Shown here piece by piece: positions 41,177-49,123 of a DNA stretch of 49,123 nt. Position numbers and translations under genes: made by a program. Numbering within the stretch: position 1 is the stretch's first letter; each line of letters opens with the position of its first letter. A model generated the notes under the pieces. The model was not told where the DNA came from, did not search any database, and saw only the letters and a program-made list of their open reading frames with translations. The DNA lies in NCBI GenBank assembly GCA_945877315.1, contig CAMCRP010000020.1:1-49123 (forward strand), in the 5' to 3' direction. This DNA is from an uncultured Ruminococcus sp. GTDB lineage: Bacteria > Bacillota > Clostridia > Oscillospirales > Ruminococcaceae.

Positions 41177-41972
41177 GGATATTACTATCGGACAGTATTT
41201 CCCGGGAAATTCCTTTATGCACCGCCTTGACCCAAGATTTAAGATAATCATAACGGGAATTTTCATTATAATGCTTTTCTGCACAGATGGCTTTGCGGGA
41301 TTGTTTATAGGCTTTGCTTTTCTCCTGTTGGAATTTTTGCTGTCAAGAATACCGCTGAAGCTTATGCTGAAAAGCTTAAAGCCCATTATCCCCATAATTA
41401 TTTTCACCTCCGTGCTGAATCTGTTTTTCATTGACGGAGTGACGGTTTTTTCTGTTTGTAAGATAAAGATAACCGATGTGGGAATCCGCACTACGTTAGT
41501 TATGGTATTTCGGATAATTATGCTTATCTGCGGTTCGTCGCTGCTTACCTATACCACTTCGCCCATTACCCTGACAGATGCTATTGAACAGCTGCTGTCG
41601 CCCTTTAAGAAGATAGGTCTGCCCGTTCACGAGCTGGCAATGATGATGACTATCGCTTTGCGTTTTATCCCCACGCTTATTGAGGAAACTGACAAGATAA
41701 TGTCCGCACAGAAGGCAAGAGGCGCCGACCTGGAAAGCGGCGGACTTATTCAGCGGGCGAAGGCGCTTATCCCTATTCTTATACCGCTGTTTGTGTCGGC
41801 GTTCAGACGTGCGGAGGAGCTTGCTCTTGCAATGGAATGTCGCTGCTATCAGGGCGGCGAGGGGAGAACACGTCTGAAAACGCTTAGATCTGGCGGGAAG
41901 GATTATGCCGCTCTGGCAGTTTCAACGCTGTTTTTGTCTGCAGTTATTTTAATTGGTGCTGTTACATCGTAA
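41169..41972 (+). CDS. ecfT: ECF transporter transmembrane protein EcfT
   Basis: A 267-residue membrane scaffold that couples the two ATPases to exchangeable S components. It shows IGQYFPGNSFMHRLDPRFKI at the N-terminus, several membrane helices and the two coupling motifs near AQKARGADLES and ALAMECRCYQGG that dock in the ATPases. ATG 41169 gives the family N-terminus and overlaps the end of ecfA2. An earlier start (41088) would run antiparallel to known lengths. Confidence 0.94.
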   Translation: MLKDITIGQYFPGNSFMHRLDPRFKIIITGIFIIMLFCTDGFAGLFIGFAFLLLEFLLSRIPLKLMLKSLKPIIPIIIFTSVLNLFFIDGVTVFSVCKIKITDVGIRTTLVMVFRIIMLICGSSLLTYTTSPITLTDAIEQLLSPFKKIGLPVHELAMMMTIALRFIPTLIEETDKIMSAQKARGADLESGGLIQRAKALIPILIPLFVSAFRRAEELALAMECRCYQGGEGRTRLKTLRSGGKDYAALAVSTLFLSAVILIGAVTS

Positions 41973-41995
41973 TTATTAGAAAGGGGAGCTTTCCC

Positions 41996-42733
41996 TTGAG
42001 AAATTTAAAGGTATATATGTCCTATCGGGGGACGAGATATCACGGATTTCAGCGGCAGGATAATGCTGTGGGGATCCAAAATGTCCTTGAAAGAATGATG
42101 GGAAAGTTGCTGAATGAGCAGGTCACTATAAACGGCTGTTCAAGGACGGACACGGGAGTTCACGCAAATGAGTTCTGCTTTTCCTTTATGACAAACAGCA
42201 CCATTCCCTGCAAGAATTTCGTCAGGGGACTTAACTCCATGCTCCCCGAGGATATTGCAATTATTTCCTGCGAGGAAGCTCCCGAGGATTTTCATGCGCG
42301 TTTTTCCTGTTTGGCGAAGGAATATGTTTACAAGATCTGCATTTCCGAAAGCAAAAATCCCTTTATGTCAGACCTTGCTCTGCATTATCCTTATGGGTTG
42401 AATACGGAGCTTATTGCCCGTGCTGCCATTGATTTTGTGGGAACACACGACTTTACCTCGTTCTGCGGAACTGCGGGATTAAAAGAGGACAATGTGAGAA
42501 CTATTGAGTATTTCAAGGTCGAGAAAGATGAAAATTTGGTGAAACTTCTTGTAAAAGGCAACGGATTTTTATATAATATGATTAGGATAATGGTTGGCAC
42601 GCTCATTTACATAAACGAGGGAAAGATACCGCCTGACGGTATTCCGCAGATAATTGCGGCTCTCGACAGGACACAGGCGGGGAAAACTGCCCCTCCTCAC
42701 GGTTTGTATCTTAACAAGGTTTTTTACGAATAA
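41996..42733 (+). CDS. truA: tRNA pseudouridine synthase A
   Basis: The 245-residue enzyme makes pseudouridine at positions 38-40 of many tRNAs. The catalytic Asp is in CSRTDTGVHANEF (about residues 48-60). The N-terminal VYMSYRGTRYHGFQRQ and the late motif FLYNMIRIMVGTLI are also typical. The start is TTG at 41996 with AAGGGGAG 7 nt before it. Its place after ecfT is the common order in Bacillota. Confidence 0.95.
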   Translation: MRNLKVYMSYRGTRYHGFQRQDNAVGIQNVLERMMGKLLNEQVTINGCSRTDTGVHANEFCFSFMTNSTIPCKNFVRGLNSMLPEDIAIISCEEAPEDFHARFSCLAKEYVYKICISESKNPFMSDLALHYPYGLNTELIARAAIDFVGTHDFTSFCGTAGLKEDNVRTIEYFKVEKDENLVKLLVKGNGFLYNMIRIMVGTLIYINEGKIPPDGIPQIIAALDRTQAGKTAPPHGLYLNKVFYE

Positions 42734-42745
42734 GGAAGGTAAAAT

Positions 42746-43924
42746 ATGGCAATAAATACCGACGTCAGAGAAATGAAAAGGTTCAAGCGGAATAAAAAAG
42801 CCAAAAGCCTTGCAAGAAAGCTGATACCCGCTCTGCTGCTTATTGCGGCGGCAGCGGCGGTTGTGCTTACAAAAAATATCTGGTACCCGAAGCTTGACGG
42901 CATTATGAAGAAAATACCTTCATTTACGGTGGAAAACAGCGGTGAACTTGCAGAGGGCAATTTCCCCATTTCCATCACGGGCGGTTCGGGGTATCAGCTG
43001 CTGCCTATGAGCGGATATTTTTCTCTGCTTGACGAGTCCCATCTGCGAATTTACGATACAAACGGGGAGCTTAACTGCGATGTTCAGCACGAGTACGCAA
43101 ATCCCGTAATGGCGGCAAACAGCAGACGTGTGCTTATCTACGACCTGGGCGGTAAAAAGCTTCGTGTGGTGAACCGTCACAAGACCATTTTTGAAAAAAA
43201 TATGGACGAAAGCATACTTTTTGCACGGCTTAGCAGCAACGATAACACCGCAGTCATTACACGTCCCGATAAGGCGTTGTCGCAGCTTTCGGTTTTTGAC
43301 CAGAACGGGGAACTGATATTTAGCCTGACCGCCAATGACAGACGTATTATTGATGTGTCGTTTACGGAGAATAATGATGGTATAGTTGTGACTACTCTCG
43401 GTGCGTCGGGGGGCGAGCTTGTTTCCCAGATGACACGTTACCGATATGGTGAAAGAGATTCCGTCTGGGTTTCCGATACTATCAGCACTATGGCGATGTC
43501 TACAAGCTCCGTTGAGGGCGGAGAACTGATGTTTGGTGACAATATGTGCGCATTTTTCGATAACAACGGCAATTACAAAACCTCCGTTGAATACAAAAAT
43601 ACCCTTATCGACTTTGACAGCTCAAAGGAGCTTACTGCGCTTATTTTTGAAAATCAGGAGCGGAGAAGAACCGTCCTAAAGCTGATAAATAACGCAGACA
43701 ACAGTGTAAACGAGCTTAATGTCAGCGGTATCGCAAAGGACATTACCGTTGAGGGGACAACTGCTTATATTTTGACTTCATCGGGAATATCCTCTTATAA
43801 CGCTGACGGAACAGAGGGTGCAGGAGTTCCTCTTGACGATGAATATGACGGCTTTGTCAAGCTGGGAGGTTACATATATCTGCTGGGATATGACGAAATA
43901 AACCGAATTGATTTTTCGGGTTAA
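42746..43924 (+). CDS. DUF5711-type membrane-anchored beta-propeller protein
   Basis: A 392-residue protein. A basic N-terminus (KRFKRNKKAKSLARK) precedes one membrane helix at about 28-45, and the remainder is a series of beta-rich blades with short loops (HLRIYDTNGEL, SQLSVFDQNGEL, YNADGTEG), like DUF5711 proteins. The domain would be outside the cell in a type II topology. Function is unknown; the family is often found before CvpA-like genes, as here. GGAAGG lies near the ATG and the stop is close to the next start. Confidence 0.72.
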   Translation: MAINTDVREMKRFKRNKKAKSLARKLIPALLLIAAAAAVVLTKNIWYPKLDGIMKKIPSFTVENSGELAEGNFPISITGGSGYQLLPMSGYFSLLDESHLRIYDTNGELNCDVQHEYANPVMAANSRRVLIYDLGGKKLRVVNRHKTIFEKNMDESILFARLSSNDNTAVITRPDKALSQLSVFDQNGELIFSLTANDRRIIDVSFTENNDGIVVTTLGASGGELVSQMTRYRYGERDSVWVSDTISTMAMSTSSVEGGELMFGDNMCAFFDNNGNYKTSVEYKNTLIDFDSSKELTALIFENQERRRTVLKLINNADNSVNELNVSGIAKDITVEGTTAYILTSSGISSYNADGTEGAGVPLDDEYDGFVKLGGYIYLLGYDEINRIDFSG

Positions 43925-43939
43925 TTGGGAGGGACTGCT

Positions 43940-44797
43940 TTGGAGTTTAGTCCTGCACTTGTCTACGATGCCGTTGCAGCACTGATAATAGTCATATGTG
44001 CGGCTGCGGGGGCAAATAAGGGCTTTGTTAAGATGATGGTCATGTTTTTCGGGTATATTATCTGCTTTGCGGCGGCGTTGTTTATAAGCCGTTCTGCAGC
44101 CCCTATGCTATATGACAGCTATCTTAAAGAGCCCATAACTACTGCTGTTGAAAAGGAGATAACTGAGGCAAGCGAAACTATCAAGGAAAAGATAAGGTCG
44201 ATCATCGCAGAATACGGTTATAATGCCGATAATTCGGAGATAGATGACTTTATTGATAGGGTAAACAGTACCGAAAACGGCGATATTGCCGATGAAATTT
44301 TAAAGTATATTCCCGAAAATTCCAAAACGGGATTGACGAAAGAGGAAATTAATGCTAAACTAAAAGAGTTGACCGATATTGTTGTCCCGAGAATTCTTCC
44401 GTCTGCCGACGAGAATATGGGGGATAAGCTGCTTCGTTCGGTACTGGGTGAACCGTCCGAGGCGGCGGCTTATATCGAGGAGAATTTTATCAGATATGAA
44501 GCGGTCTATCTGCTTCGGTCGCTGTTGTTTTTCGTTATTTTCGGGACGGCTATGACAATAGTCCGCAGACTTTCAAGAGCAAGCTCCGCTGTTAAAAAGA
44601 TTCCGCTTGTCGGTACGGCGAATACCGTTCTGGGCGGTGCTGCGGGGCTTATTGAAGCGGGATTGTACATTGCGCTGATAACCGCACTTCTGCGGATAAT
44701 TATCGGACTGAGCGGGAACATTATCCCCTTTGTCAACACTGAAACTATTGACAATACTGTTTTTTACAGGTATATATATTATTTTTCGCTTTCGTAA
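43940..44797 (+). CDS. CvpA-family membrane protein
   Basis: A 285-residue protein with the CvpA pattern: helix 1 with YDAVAALIIVICAAAGANKGFV-like start, helix 2 after the K-M-M-V turn, then a long soluble insertion of about 110 residues (E- and K-rich) and two or three C-terminal helices (LLFFVIFGTAMTIVRRLSRA, GAAGLIEAGLYIALI). CvpA proteins support colicin V export or bile and envelope tolerance in other bacteria; the exact role is unknown. The start is taken at TTG 43940, because GGGAGGG lies 7 nt before it. A TTG at 43925 has no such site. Confidence 0.75.
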   Translation: MEFSPALVYDAVAALIIVICAAAGANKGFVKMMVMFFGYIICFAAALFISRSAAPMLYDSYLKEPITTAVEKEITEASETIKEKIRSIIAEYGYNADNSEIDDFIDRVNSTENGDIADEILKYIPENSKTGLTKEEINAKLKELTDIVVPRILPSADENMGDKLLRSVLGEPSEAAAYIEENFIRYEAVYLLRSLLFFVIFGTAMTIVRRLSRASSAVKKIPLVGTANTVLGGAAGLIEAGLYIALITALLRIIIGLSGNIIPFVNTETIDNTVFYRYIYYFSLS

Positions 44798-44824
44798 TAC
44801 CGAAGGCGGGATTTGGAGGATCAT

Positions 44825-47152
44825 ATGCTTTGCACAAGATGTAAGAAACGAACAGCGGTGGTGTTTATTACCGCTATTCAGGGCGAGGAAAAGAAGAACG
44901 AGGGCTTATGCCTTGTCTGCGCAAGGGAGCTGAATATCCCGCAGGTTAAGGAATATATGGACCAGATGGGTATCACCGACGACGAGATCGAGCAGTTTGC
45001 GGACGAAATGACCGAATTCTCCGATGATTTCGATATGGGCGACGGGGAATCCTTTGAAAGGGGCGGCACGGGTGCTATCCCGCCGTTTATTCAGAATATG
45101 CTGGGCGGTATTCAGAACAGTCTGGGACAGCTGGGAAGTGCATTTTCCGCAAGCCACAGGCAGAATGAACCCGAAGGTGAGGACGCAGAGCCTGTATCCC
45201 CGAAAATGGGCGGACACACAAATCCTCACGGTGTCAAAAAGGGCAAGGGCAAGTTTCTGGAAACCTATTGCACAAATCTTACTCAGCAGGCTGCGGACGG
45301 CGAGCTTGACAGAATAATCGGCAGAGAAAAGGAGATTGCCCGCACAATTCAGATACTCAGCCGCCGACAGAAGAACAATCCCTGTCTGATAGGTGAACCG
45401 GGTGTCGGCAAGACTGCTATTGTTGAGGGCATCGCTCAGAAGATAGTTTCGGGAGATGTTCCGTTCAGACTGAAAAACAAGCAGCTTTATCTGCTTGACC
45501 TTACGGCTCTGGTTGCGGGCACGCAGTTCAGAGGACAGTTTGAGAGCCGTGTAAAGGGTCTTATCGAAGAGGTAAAGTCAGAGGGCAACATAATACTGTT
45601 TATTGACGAGGTGCACAGCCTTGTAGGCGCAGGTGACAGCGAAGGCTCCATGAACGCTGCAAATATCCTGAAGCCCGCTCTTTCCAGGGGTGAGGTGCAG
45701 GTCATCGGTGCGACTACTTTTAATGAGTACCGCAAGTATATCGAAAAGGACAGTGCTCTTGAAAGACGTTTCCAGCCTGTGACTGTTCCCGAGCCTACCG
45801 TTGAGAATACTTACAGCGTTTTGGTTGGAATAAAGGAGTATTACGAGAAGCATCACCGTGTAAAGATAAGCGACGAGCTGCTCAGACGCTGTGCAGTACT
45901 GTCCGAGAGATATATTAACGACAGATTTTTGCCCGATAAGGCGATAGATCTGCTTGATGAGGCATGTGCATACAGATGTATCAGAAGCAGCGAGCTTTCC
46001 GACTACGATAGCACTTCGGAAAATCTGGAGAAGCTTCGCAGCGAGCAGAAGGATTATGAGGACGCTTCCGAGCCCGATTACGCAAAGCTTGCGGAGATAA
46101 AGGGCGAGATAAGTAGGGAAGAGGAGAAGCTTTCCGAGCTGGAAAAGGCTATCTCCGAGCTGTATGTTACGGAAACCGATATTTCAAAGGTCATAGAGCT
46201 TTGGACGGGAATTCCCGCTGCAAAAGTGGCGGAGTCAGAGTACAAGAAGATGGCTTCTCTTGAAACGGAGCTTAAAAAGCACATTATCGGTCAGGATAAG
46301 GCTGTTGAGGCGGTAAGCAAGGCTATCAAGCGTACAAGAGTGCAGCTTTCAAAGCGACGCCGTCCCGCTTCATTCATTTTCGTGGGACCCACAGGCGTTG
46401 GAAAGACCGAACTTGTTAAGGTGTTGGCACAGGAGCTGTTTGACGGGAATGACCCGCTTATCAGGATCGATATGACTGAGTATATGGAGAAACATTCGCT
46501 TTCCAGACTTATCGGTTCGCCTCCGGGATATGTGGGATATGATGAAGCAGGTCAGCTGACGGAAAAGGTTAGAAGAAAGCCTTACTCTGTTGTTCTGTTT
46601 GATGAAATTGAAAAGGCTCACCCCGATGTTATGAACATTCTCCTCCAGATACTTGACGAGGGCAAGATAAACGACGCTCAGGGACGTTCCGTAAGCTTTG
46701 AGAACACCATTATTGCTATGACCTCCAATGCGGGCTCCACCGATAAGAGCACAGGCGTTGGCTTTAACAAAACGGCGGGGGAGATATCCAAGGAAAAGGC
46801 GATGAAGGCACTGTCCGAGTTCCTGCGTCCCGAATTCCTCAGCCGTATTGACGAGGTAGTTGTGTTTGACCCGCTCACTAAGGAGAATTTCTGCGATATT
46901 GCTGCGCTTATGCTGGACGAAATGAAGGAACCTCTTGAGGAAAAGGGTATTGCATTCAGTTATGATAAGGCGGCACTTGAAGCTATTGCCGAGAAATCCT
47001 ACGGCGGCAAGTTCGGTGCAAGAGATATCAGACGTGTTATCCGCACAGAGGTTGAGGATAAGACTGCTCAGCTTATCATTGATTCGGATAAGGGCGTTGC
47101 GGCTATTGAGATTTCTGCGGATAATGGTGAAATAACTGTTACTGCAAAGTGA
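44825..47152 (+). CDS. clpE: Clp-family AAA+ unfoldase, ClpE-like
   Basis: A 775-residue Hsp100 ATPase. The N-terminus has a zinc finger, C3-x2-C6 and C29-x2-C32, and a Gly/Asp-rich linker instead of the double Clp-N domain, as in ClpE. The first AAA+ domain has GEPGVGKT and Walker B ILFIDEVH. A short coiled middle domain (about 420-480) is followed by the second AAA+ domain with GPTGVGKTE and Walker B VVLFDEIEKAHPDV. It probably feeds unfolded proteins to ClpP in heat or stress response. No CtsR box was found upstream, which fits expression from the operon. ATG 44825 has GGAGG at 5 nt. A TTG at 44813 lies before that site and was rejected. Confidence 0.9.
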   Translation: MLCTRCKKRTAVVFITAIQGEEKKNEGLCLVCARELNIPQVKEYMDQMGITDDEIEQFADEMTEFSDDFDMGDGESFERGGTGAIPPFIQNMLGGIQNSLGQLGSAFSASHRQNEPEGEDAEPVSPKMGGHTNPHGVKKGKGKFLETYCTNLTQQAADGELDRIIGREKEIARTIQILSRRQKNNPCLIGEPGVGKTAIVEGIAQKIVSGDVPFRLKNKQLYLLDLTALVAGTQFRGQFESRVKGLIEEVKSEGNIILFIDEVHSLVGAGDSEGSMNAANILKPALSRGEVQVIGATTFNEYRKYIEKDSALERRFQPVTVPEPTVENTYSVLVGIKEYYEKHHRVKISDELLRRCAVLSERYINDRFLPDKAIDLLDEACAYRCIRSSELSDYDSTSENLEKLRSEQKDYEDASEPDYAKLAEIKGEISREEEKLSELEKAISELYVTETDISKVIELWTGIPAAKVAESEYKKMASLETELKKHIIGQDKAVEAVSKAIKRTRVQLSKRRRPASFIFVGPTGVGKTELVKVLAQELFDGNDPLIRIDMTEYMEKHSLSRLIGSPPGYVGYDEAGQLTEKVRRKPYSVVLFDEIEKAHPDVMNILLQILDEGKINDAQGRSVSFENTIIAMTSNAGSTDKSTGVGFNKTAGEISKEKAMKALSEFLRPEFLSRIDEVVVFDPLTKENFCDIAALMLDEMKEPLEEKGIAFSYDKAALEAIAEKSYGGKFGARDIRRVIRTEVEDKTAQLIIDSDKGVAAIEISADNGEITVTAK

Positions 47153-47163
47153 TCTTTCGTTTT

Positions 47164-47202
47164 AAAACAGACAGCTGTCTTATTTGGACGGTTGTCTGTT
47201 TT
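47164..47202 (+). terminator. Terminator after clpE
   Basis: A 16-bp stem, 47164-47179 with 47187-47202 (two G-U pairs), loop TTATTTG, ending in a run of T within the stem. It closes the long ecf-clpE run. Confidence 0.85.
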
Positions 47203-47250
47203 ATCGAAATATCATACAAAAGTTAATTAAAATATTTTTCTAAAAAATGC

Positions 47251-47279
47251 TTGACAAAGTGATTTGATTGTGATATAAT
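47251..47279 (+). promoter_or_regulatory. Consensus promoter of the tRNA cluster
   Basis: TTGACA (47251-47256), exactly 17 bp and TATAAT (47274-47279). It is 70 bp before the first tRNA, as expected for highly expressed stable RNA. Confidence 0.88.
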
Positions 47280-47349
47280 AATAAAGTCGCTGAGAGAGAT
47301 AAACAAAATCAAGCAGAAAAGCTTGCAGAGTTTTCTTTCAGTAAAATAT

Positions 47350-47423
47350 GCGGGTGTAGTTCAATGGTAGAATCCCAGCCTTCCAAGCTGGTCGCGTGGG
47401 TTCGATTCCCATCACCCGCTCCA
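47350..47423 (+). tRNA. tRNA-Gly (anticodon TCC)
   Basis: A full cloverleaf: acceptor GCGGGTG with CACCCGC, anticodon loop CTTCCAA with TCC, T loop TTCGATT, discriminator T and encoded CCA (47421-47423). Confidence 0.96.
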
Positions 47424-47427
47424 TTGT

Positions 47428-47504
47428 GCGCCATTAACTCAGCTGGATAGAGTAACTGCCTTCTAAGCAGTAAGCCGCTGGTTCGAATCCAGCATGGCGC
47501 GCCA
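47428..47504 (+). tRNA. tRNA-Arg (anticodon TCT)
   Basis: Acceptor GCGCCAT with ATGGCGC, anticodon stem ACTGC with GCAGT and loop CTTCTAA (TCT), T loop TTCGAAT, discriminator G and encoded CCA. It is 4 nt after the Gly gene. Confidence 0.96.
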
Positions 47505-47509
47505 ATATG

Positions 47510-47586
<77 letters not shown>

Positions 47587-47601
47587 CATTTTAAAGATAA
47601 G

Positions 47602-47625
47602 CCTGAGAGTTTTCTCGGGTTTTTT
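47602..47625 (+). terminator. Terminator of the tRNA cluster
   Basis: A 7-bp stem CCTGAGA (47602-47608) and TCTCGGG (47613-47619) with loop GTTT and a T6 tract. Confidence 0.88.
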
Positions 47626-47677
47626 CTATATCGTTTCATCTTGGTAATATTTTCTGCGGGGTTACGGAATTGTCAGG

Positions 47678-47704
47678 GCTTGGGGTGATTTCCCGAGCTT
47701 TTTT
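47678..47704 (+). terminator. Second terminator downstream of the tRNA cluster
   Basis: GCTTGGG (47678-47684) and CCCGAGC (47692-47698), one G-U pair, loop of 7, then T6. No gene lies between it and the first terminator, so it is probably a tandem back-up. The rest of 47626-47718 shows nothing else. Confidence 0.78.
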
Positions 47705-47718
47705 ATTTTCGGAAAATC

Positions 47719-47747
47719 TTGACATACAGCCGATTTAGATATATAAT
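47719..47747 (+). promoter_or_regulatory. Consensus promoter of the cation efflux gene
   Basis: TTGACA (47719-47724), 17 bp and TATAAT (47742-47747), 88 bp before the ATG at 47835. Confidence 0.82.
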
Positions 47748-47834
47748 AATCTTCGGACAATGTATATTTTTCGTCCTGTTCCGATATTATATTAGGTGAA
47801 CAATGTCTATTTTCTCACGATATGAGGTGATTTT

Positions 47835-49004
47835 ATGATACGGCATCTTGCTAAAGTTTTTATAAAGGATTATGATAATGTCGAGGATAAGACCGTCCGT
47901 GAAAGATACGGAATTCTGGGCGGTGTGCTGGGAATTATCTGCAACCTGTTTTTGTTCGGATTGAAGCTTACTATCGGACTGATGATGAAGAGCGTTGCAA
48001 TTATGTCGGACGCTTTCAATAATCTTTCGGATATGGGCAGCTGCTTTGTGGCGATAATCGGCGCACGGCTTTCAAATCTAGTACCCGACAGGGAACACCC
48101 CTTCGGTCACGGAAGATTCGAGTACATATCCTCCCTGATAGTGTCGTTCATTATTATGCTGGTGGGCTTTGAACTGCTGAAAACCTCTGCGGATAAGGTC
48201 ATTCACCCTGAGGAGATGGCGTTCAGCGTGCCGCTTATCTGCATTCTGGCGGCGTCTGTGCTGGTGAAGCTGTGGATGTTTTCCTATTACAGCTACATAG
48301 CCAAAACCATTTCTTCTTCGGTTATGAAGGCAACAGCCAAAGACAGCTTGAACGACGTGATCTCCACAAGCTCTGTTATTGCTGCAACTGTTATCGGACA
48401 TTTTCTGCCGTTTAGCATTGACGGCATAATCGGTCTGCTGGTTGCGGGATTTATCATCTATGGCGGATTTGGTATGGCAAAGGAAACTATTGACCTGCTG
48501 CTTGGCGGTCCGCCGTCCCCCGAGCTGGTGGAAAAGCTGCGTGAGCTTATTATGTCGGGTAATGAAATAACGGGCGTTCACGACCTTATTGTACACGATT
48601 ACGGTCCGGGACGTGTATTTGCTTCCGCTCATGCAGAAGTGCCCGATAATGTGGACATTGTGGCTGCGCACGAAACCATTGACGCTGTGGAAAAGAAAAT
48701 ATTTCACGAAACAGGCGTACTTATGGTTATCCATATGGATCCCGTTTGCGTAAACTGCGAACGTACAAATGAGCTGAGATCAATGGTACAGGGCATTGTC
48801 AAGGAATACGACCCCGAGTATTCCATTCACGATTTCAGAGTTACTGACGGAGAAAACAACATCAATCTGATTTTTGACCTGGTATTAAAGGGTAAATTTA
48901 CCCAGCAGGAAAAGGAAAAGGCGGCAGCTTACGTTTCACAGGCTGTAAAAACCGCTGACAGCCGCTGTCAATGTGTGATTACCGTTGATGTGGATTTTTC
49001 CTGA
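47835..49004 (+). CDS. Cation diffusion facilitator (CDF) metal exporter
   Basis: A 389-residue divalent-cation exporter driven by proton exchange. The N-terminal half has six membrane helices with the metal-site motifs SVAIMSDAFNNLSDMG (helix 2, Asp residues) and DREHPFGHGRFEYIS (after helix 3). KDSLNDVISTSSV in helix 5 carries the other Asp. A cytoplasmic domain follows from about 215, with FHETGVLMVIHMDPV. It is longer than the usual 300 residues because of an additional C-terminal segment of about 85 residues (YSIHDFRVTDGENNINLIFD). The metal (Zn, Mn, Fe or Co) is not decided by sequence. The ATG lies after GAGGTG. Confidence 0.92.
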   Translation: MIRHLAKVFIKDYDNVEDKTVRERYGILGGVLGIICNLFLFGLKLTIGLMMKSVAIMSDAFNNLSDMGSCFVAIIGARLSNLVPDREHPFGHGRFEYISSLIVSFIIMLVGFELLKTSADKVIHPEEMAFSVPLICILAASVLVKLWMFSYYSYIAKTISSSVMKATAKDSLNDVISTSSVIAATVIGHFLPFSIDGIIGLLVAGFIIYGGFGMAKETIDLLLGGPPSPELVEKLRELIMSGNEITGVHDLIVHDYGPGRVFASAHAEVPDNVDIVAAHETIDAVEKKIFHETGVLMVIHMDPVCVNCERTNELRSMVQGIVKEYDPEYSIHDFRVTDGENNINLIFDLVLKGKFTQQEKEKAAAYVSQAVKTADSRCQCVITVDVDFS

Positions 49005-49019
49005 TAAATCACGCTGTTG

Positions 49020-49057
49020 AAAGGAGGATATGCTTCCTGCGGGAGGCATGACCTGAT
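49020..49057 (+). promoter_or_regulatory. Double Shine-Dalgarno, hairpin and 8-codon frame before the lipid kinase
   Basis: AAAGGAGG (49020-49027) precedes ATG 49030, which opens a frame of 8 codons ending TGA 49054-49056, one base before the lipid kinase ATG at 49058. GCTTCC (49032-49037) and GGAGGC (49042-49047) form a hairpin with a TGCG loop that covers the second site, GGGAGG. It may merely be an ordinary leader. Confidence 0.35.
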
Positions 49058-49123
49058 ATGAAAAAAATGTTGTTTGTATATAATCCCCATTCGGGCAAGG
49101 GGCAGATAAAGGAGCACCTTGCC
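49058..49123 (+). CDS. Diacylglycerol/lipid kinase family protein, N-terminus (partial)
   Basis: Only 22 codons are inside the window. MLFVYNPHSGKGQIKEHL is the characteristic opening of the DAGK/YegS/BmrU group, where the NPxSG motif begins the ATP-binding domain. Such kinases phosphorylate diacylglycerol or related lipids at the membrane. The window ends before the catalytic motif, so the subtype cannot be known. Confidence 0.82.
   Translation, partial: MKKMLFVYNPHSGKGQIKEHLA

Overview
The window reads as a chromosomal segment of an anaerobic Gram-positive bacterium of the Clostridia, most likely a Ruminococcus-like member of the Oscillospirales. This is inferred from gene content: clostridial flagellin tail, ECF transporter operon ending in truA, pheA P-protein, ClpE-type unfoldase, DUF1700/DUF4097 operon, SpaA-type surface protein and carbohydrate-esterase lipoproteins. 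It also rests on strong AGGAGG ribosome sites and many near-consensus sigma-A promoters. No phage, insertion sequence or CRISPR array was seen.

Layout. 1-1.7 kb: the tail of a flagellin gene, convergent with a two-gene unit encoding a tiny coiled-coil membrane protein and the flagellin lysine methylase FliB. 1.9-4.4 kb: a PadR-DUF1700-DUF4097 envelope-sensing operon whose promoter is overlaid by a perfect palindrome. 4.4-10.2 kb (minus strand): trmO, bcp, a Tet(M)/EF-G-like GTPase whose frame is cut by one in-frame TGA from its domain V and a Rae1/YacP-like NYN nuclease domain, then two secreted lipoproteins (NodB deacetylase, CE2 esterase). 10.2-13.7 kb: a heterodimeric ABC exporter. 13.9-19.6 kb: a 1823-residue repeat-rich surface protein behind a structured leader. 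19.7-22.8 kb: a LysR regulator divergent from a chemoreceptor, with a LysR box about 65 bp upstream of the receptor's predicted start site. 22.8-29.0 kb (minus): cysteine desulfurase + DUF3343, a frameshifted lipoprotein, an EAL-like/HDOD protein, a HAD phosphatase and a NYN/OST-HTH protein. 29.1-31.8 kb (minus): pheA-ispD-ispF plus a small cysteine-motif protein. 31.9-37.4 kb (plus): ruvC, ruvA and ruvB interleaved with two unrelated genes, then glmM. 37.5-47.2 kb (plus): rRNA methyltransferase-like gene, ecfA1-(membrane protein)-ecfA2-ecfT-truA, DUF5711, CvpA-like protein and a ClpE-like ATPase. 47.2-49.1 kb: a tRNA Gly-Arg-His cluster, a cation efflux protein and the start of a lipid kinase.

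The best lead for undescribed biology is 5504-8095: a ribosome-protection-type GTPase encoded in one frame with a nuclease domain related to Rae1, an enzyme known to cut mRNA in the ribosomal A site. A single TGA at the domain IV/V boundary, where I recall related proteins having Trp, splits it. Other leads are a lipoprotein gene broken in an A5 run that hides a repeat of its N-terminal module, and a leader RNA with two mutually exclusive 9-bp pairings before the giant surface protein. All functions are read from sequence motifs and remembered family features; no database search was run.
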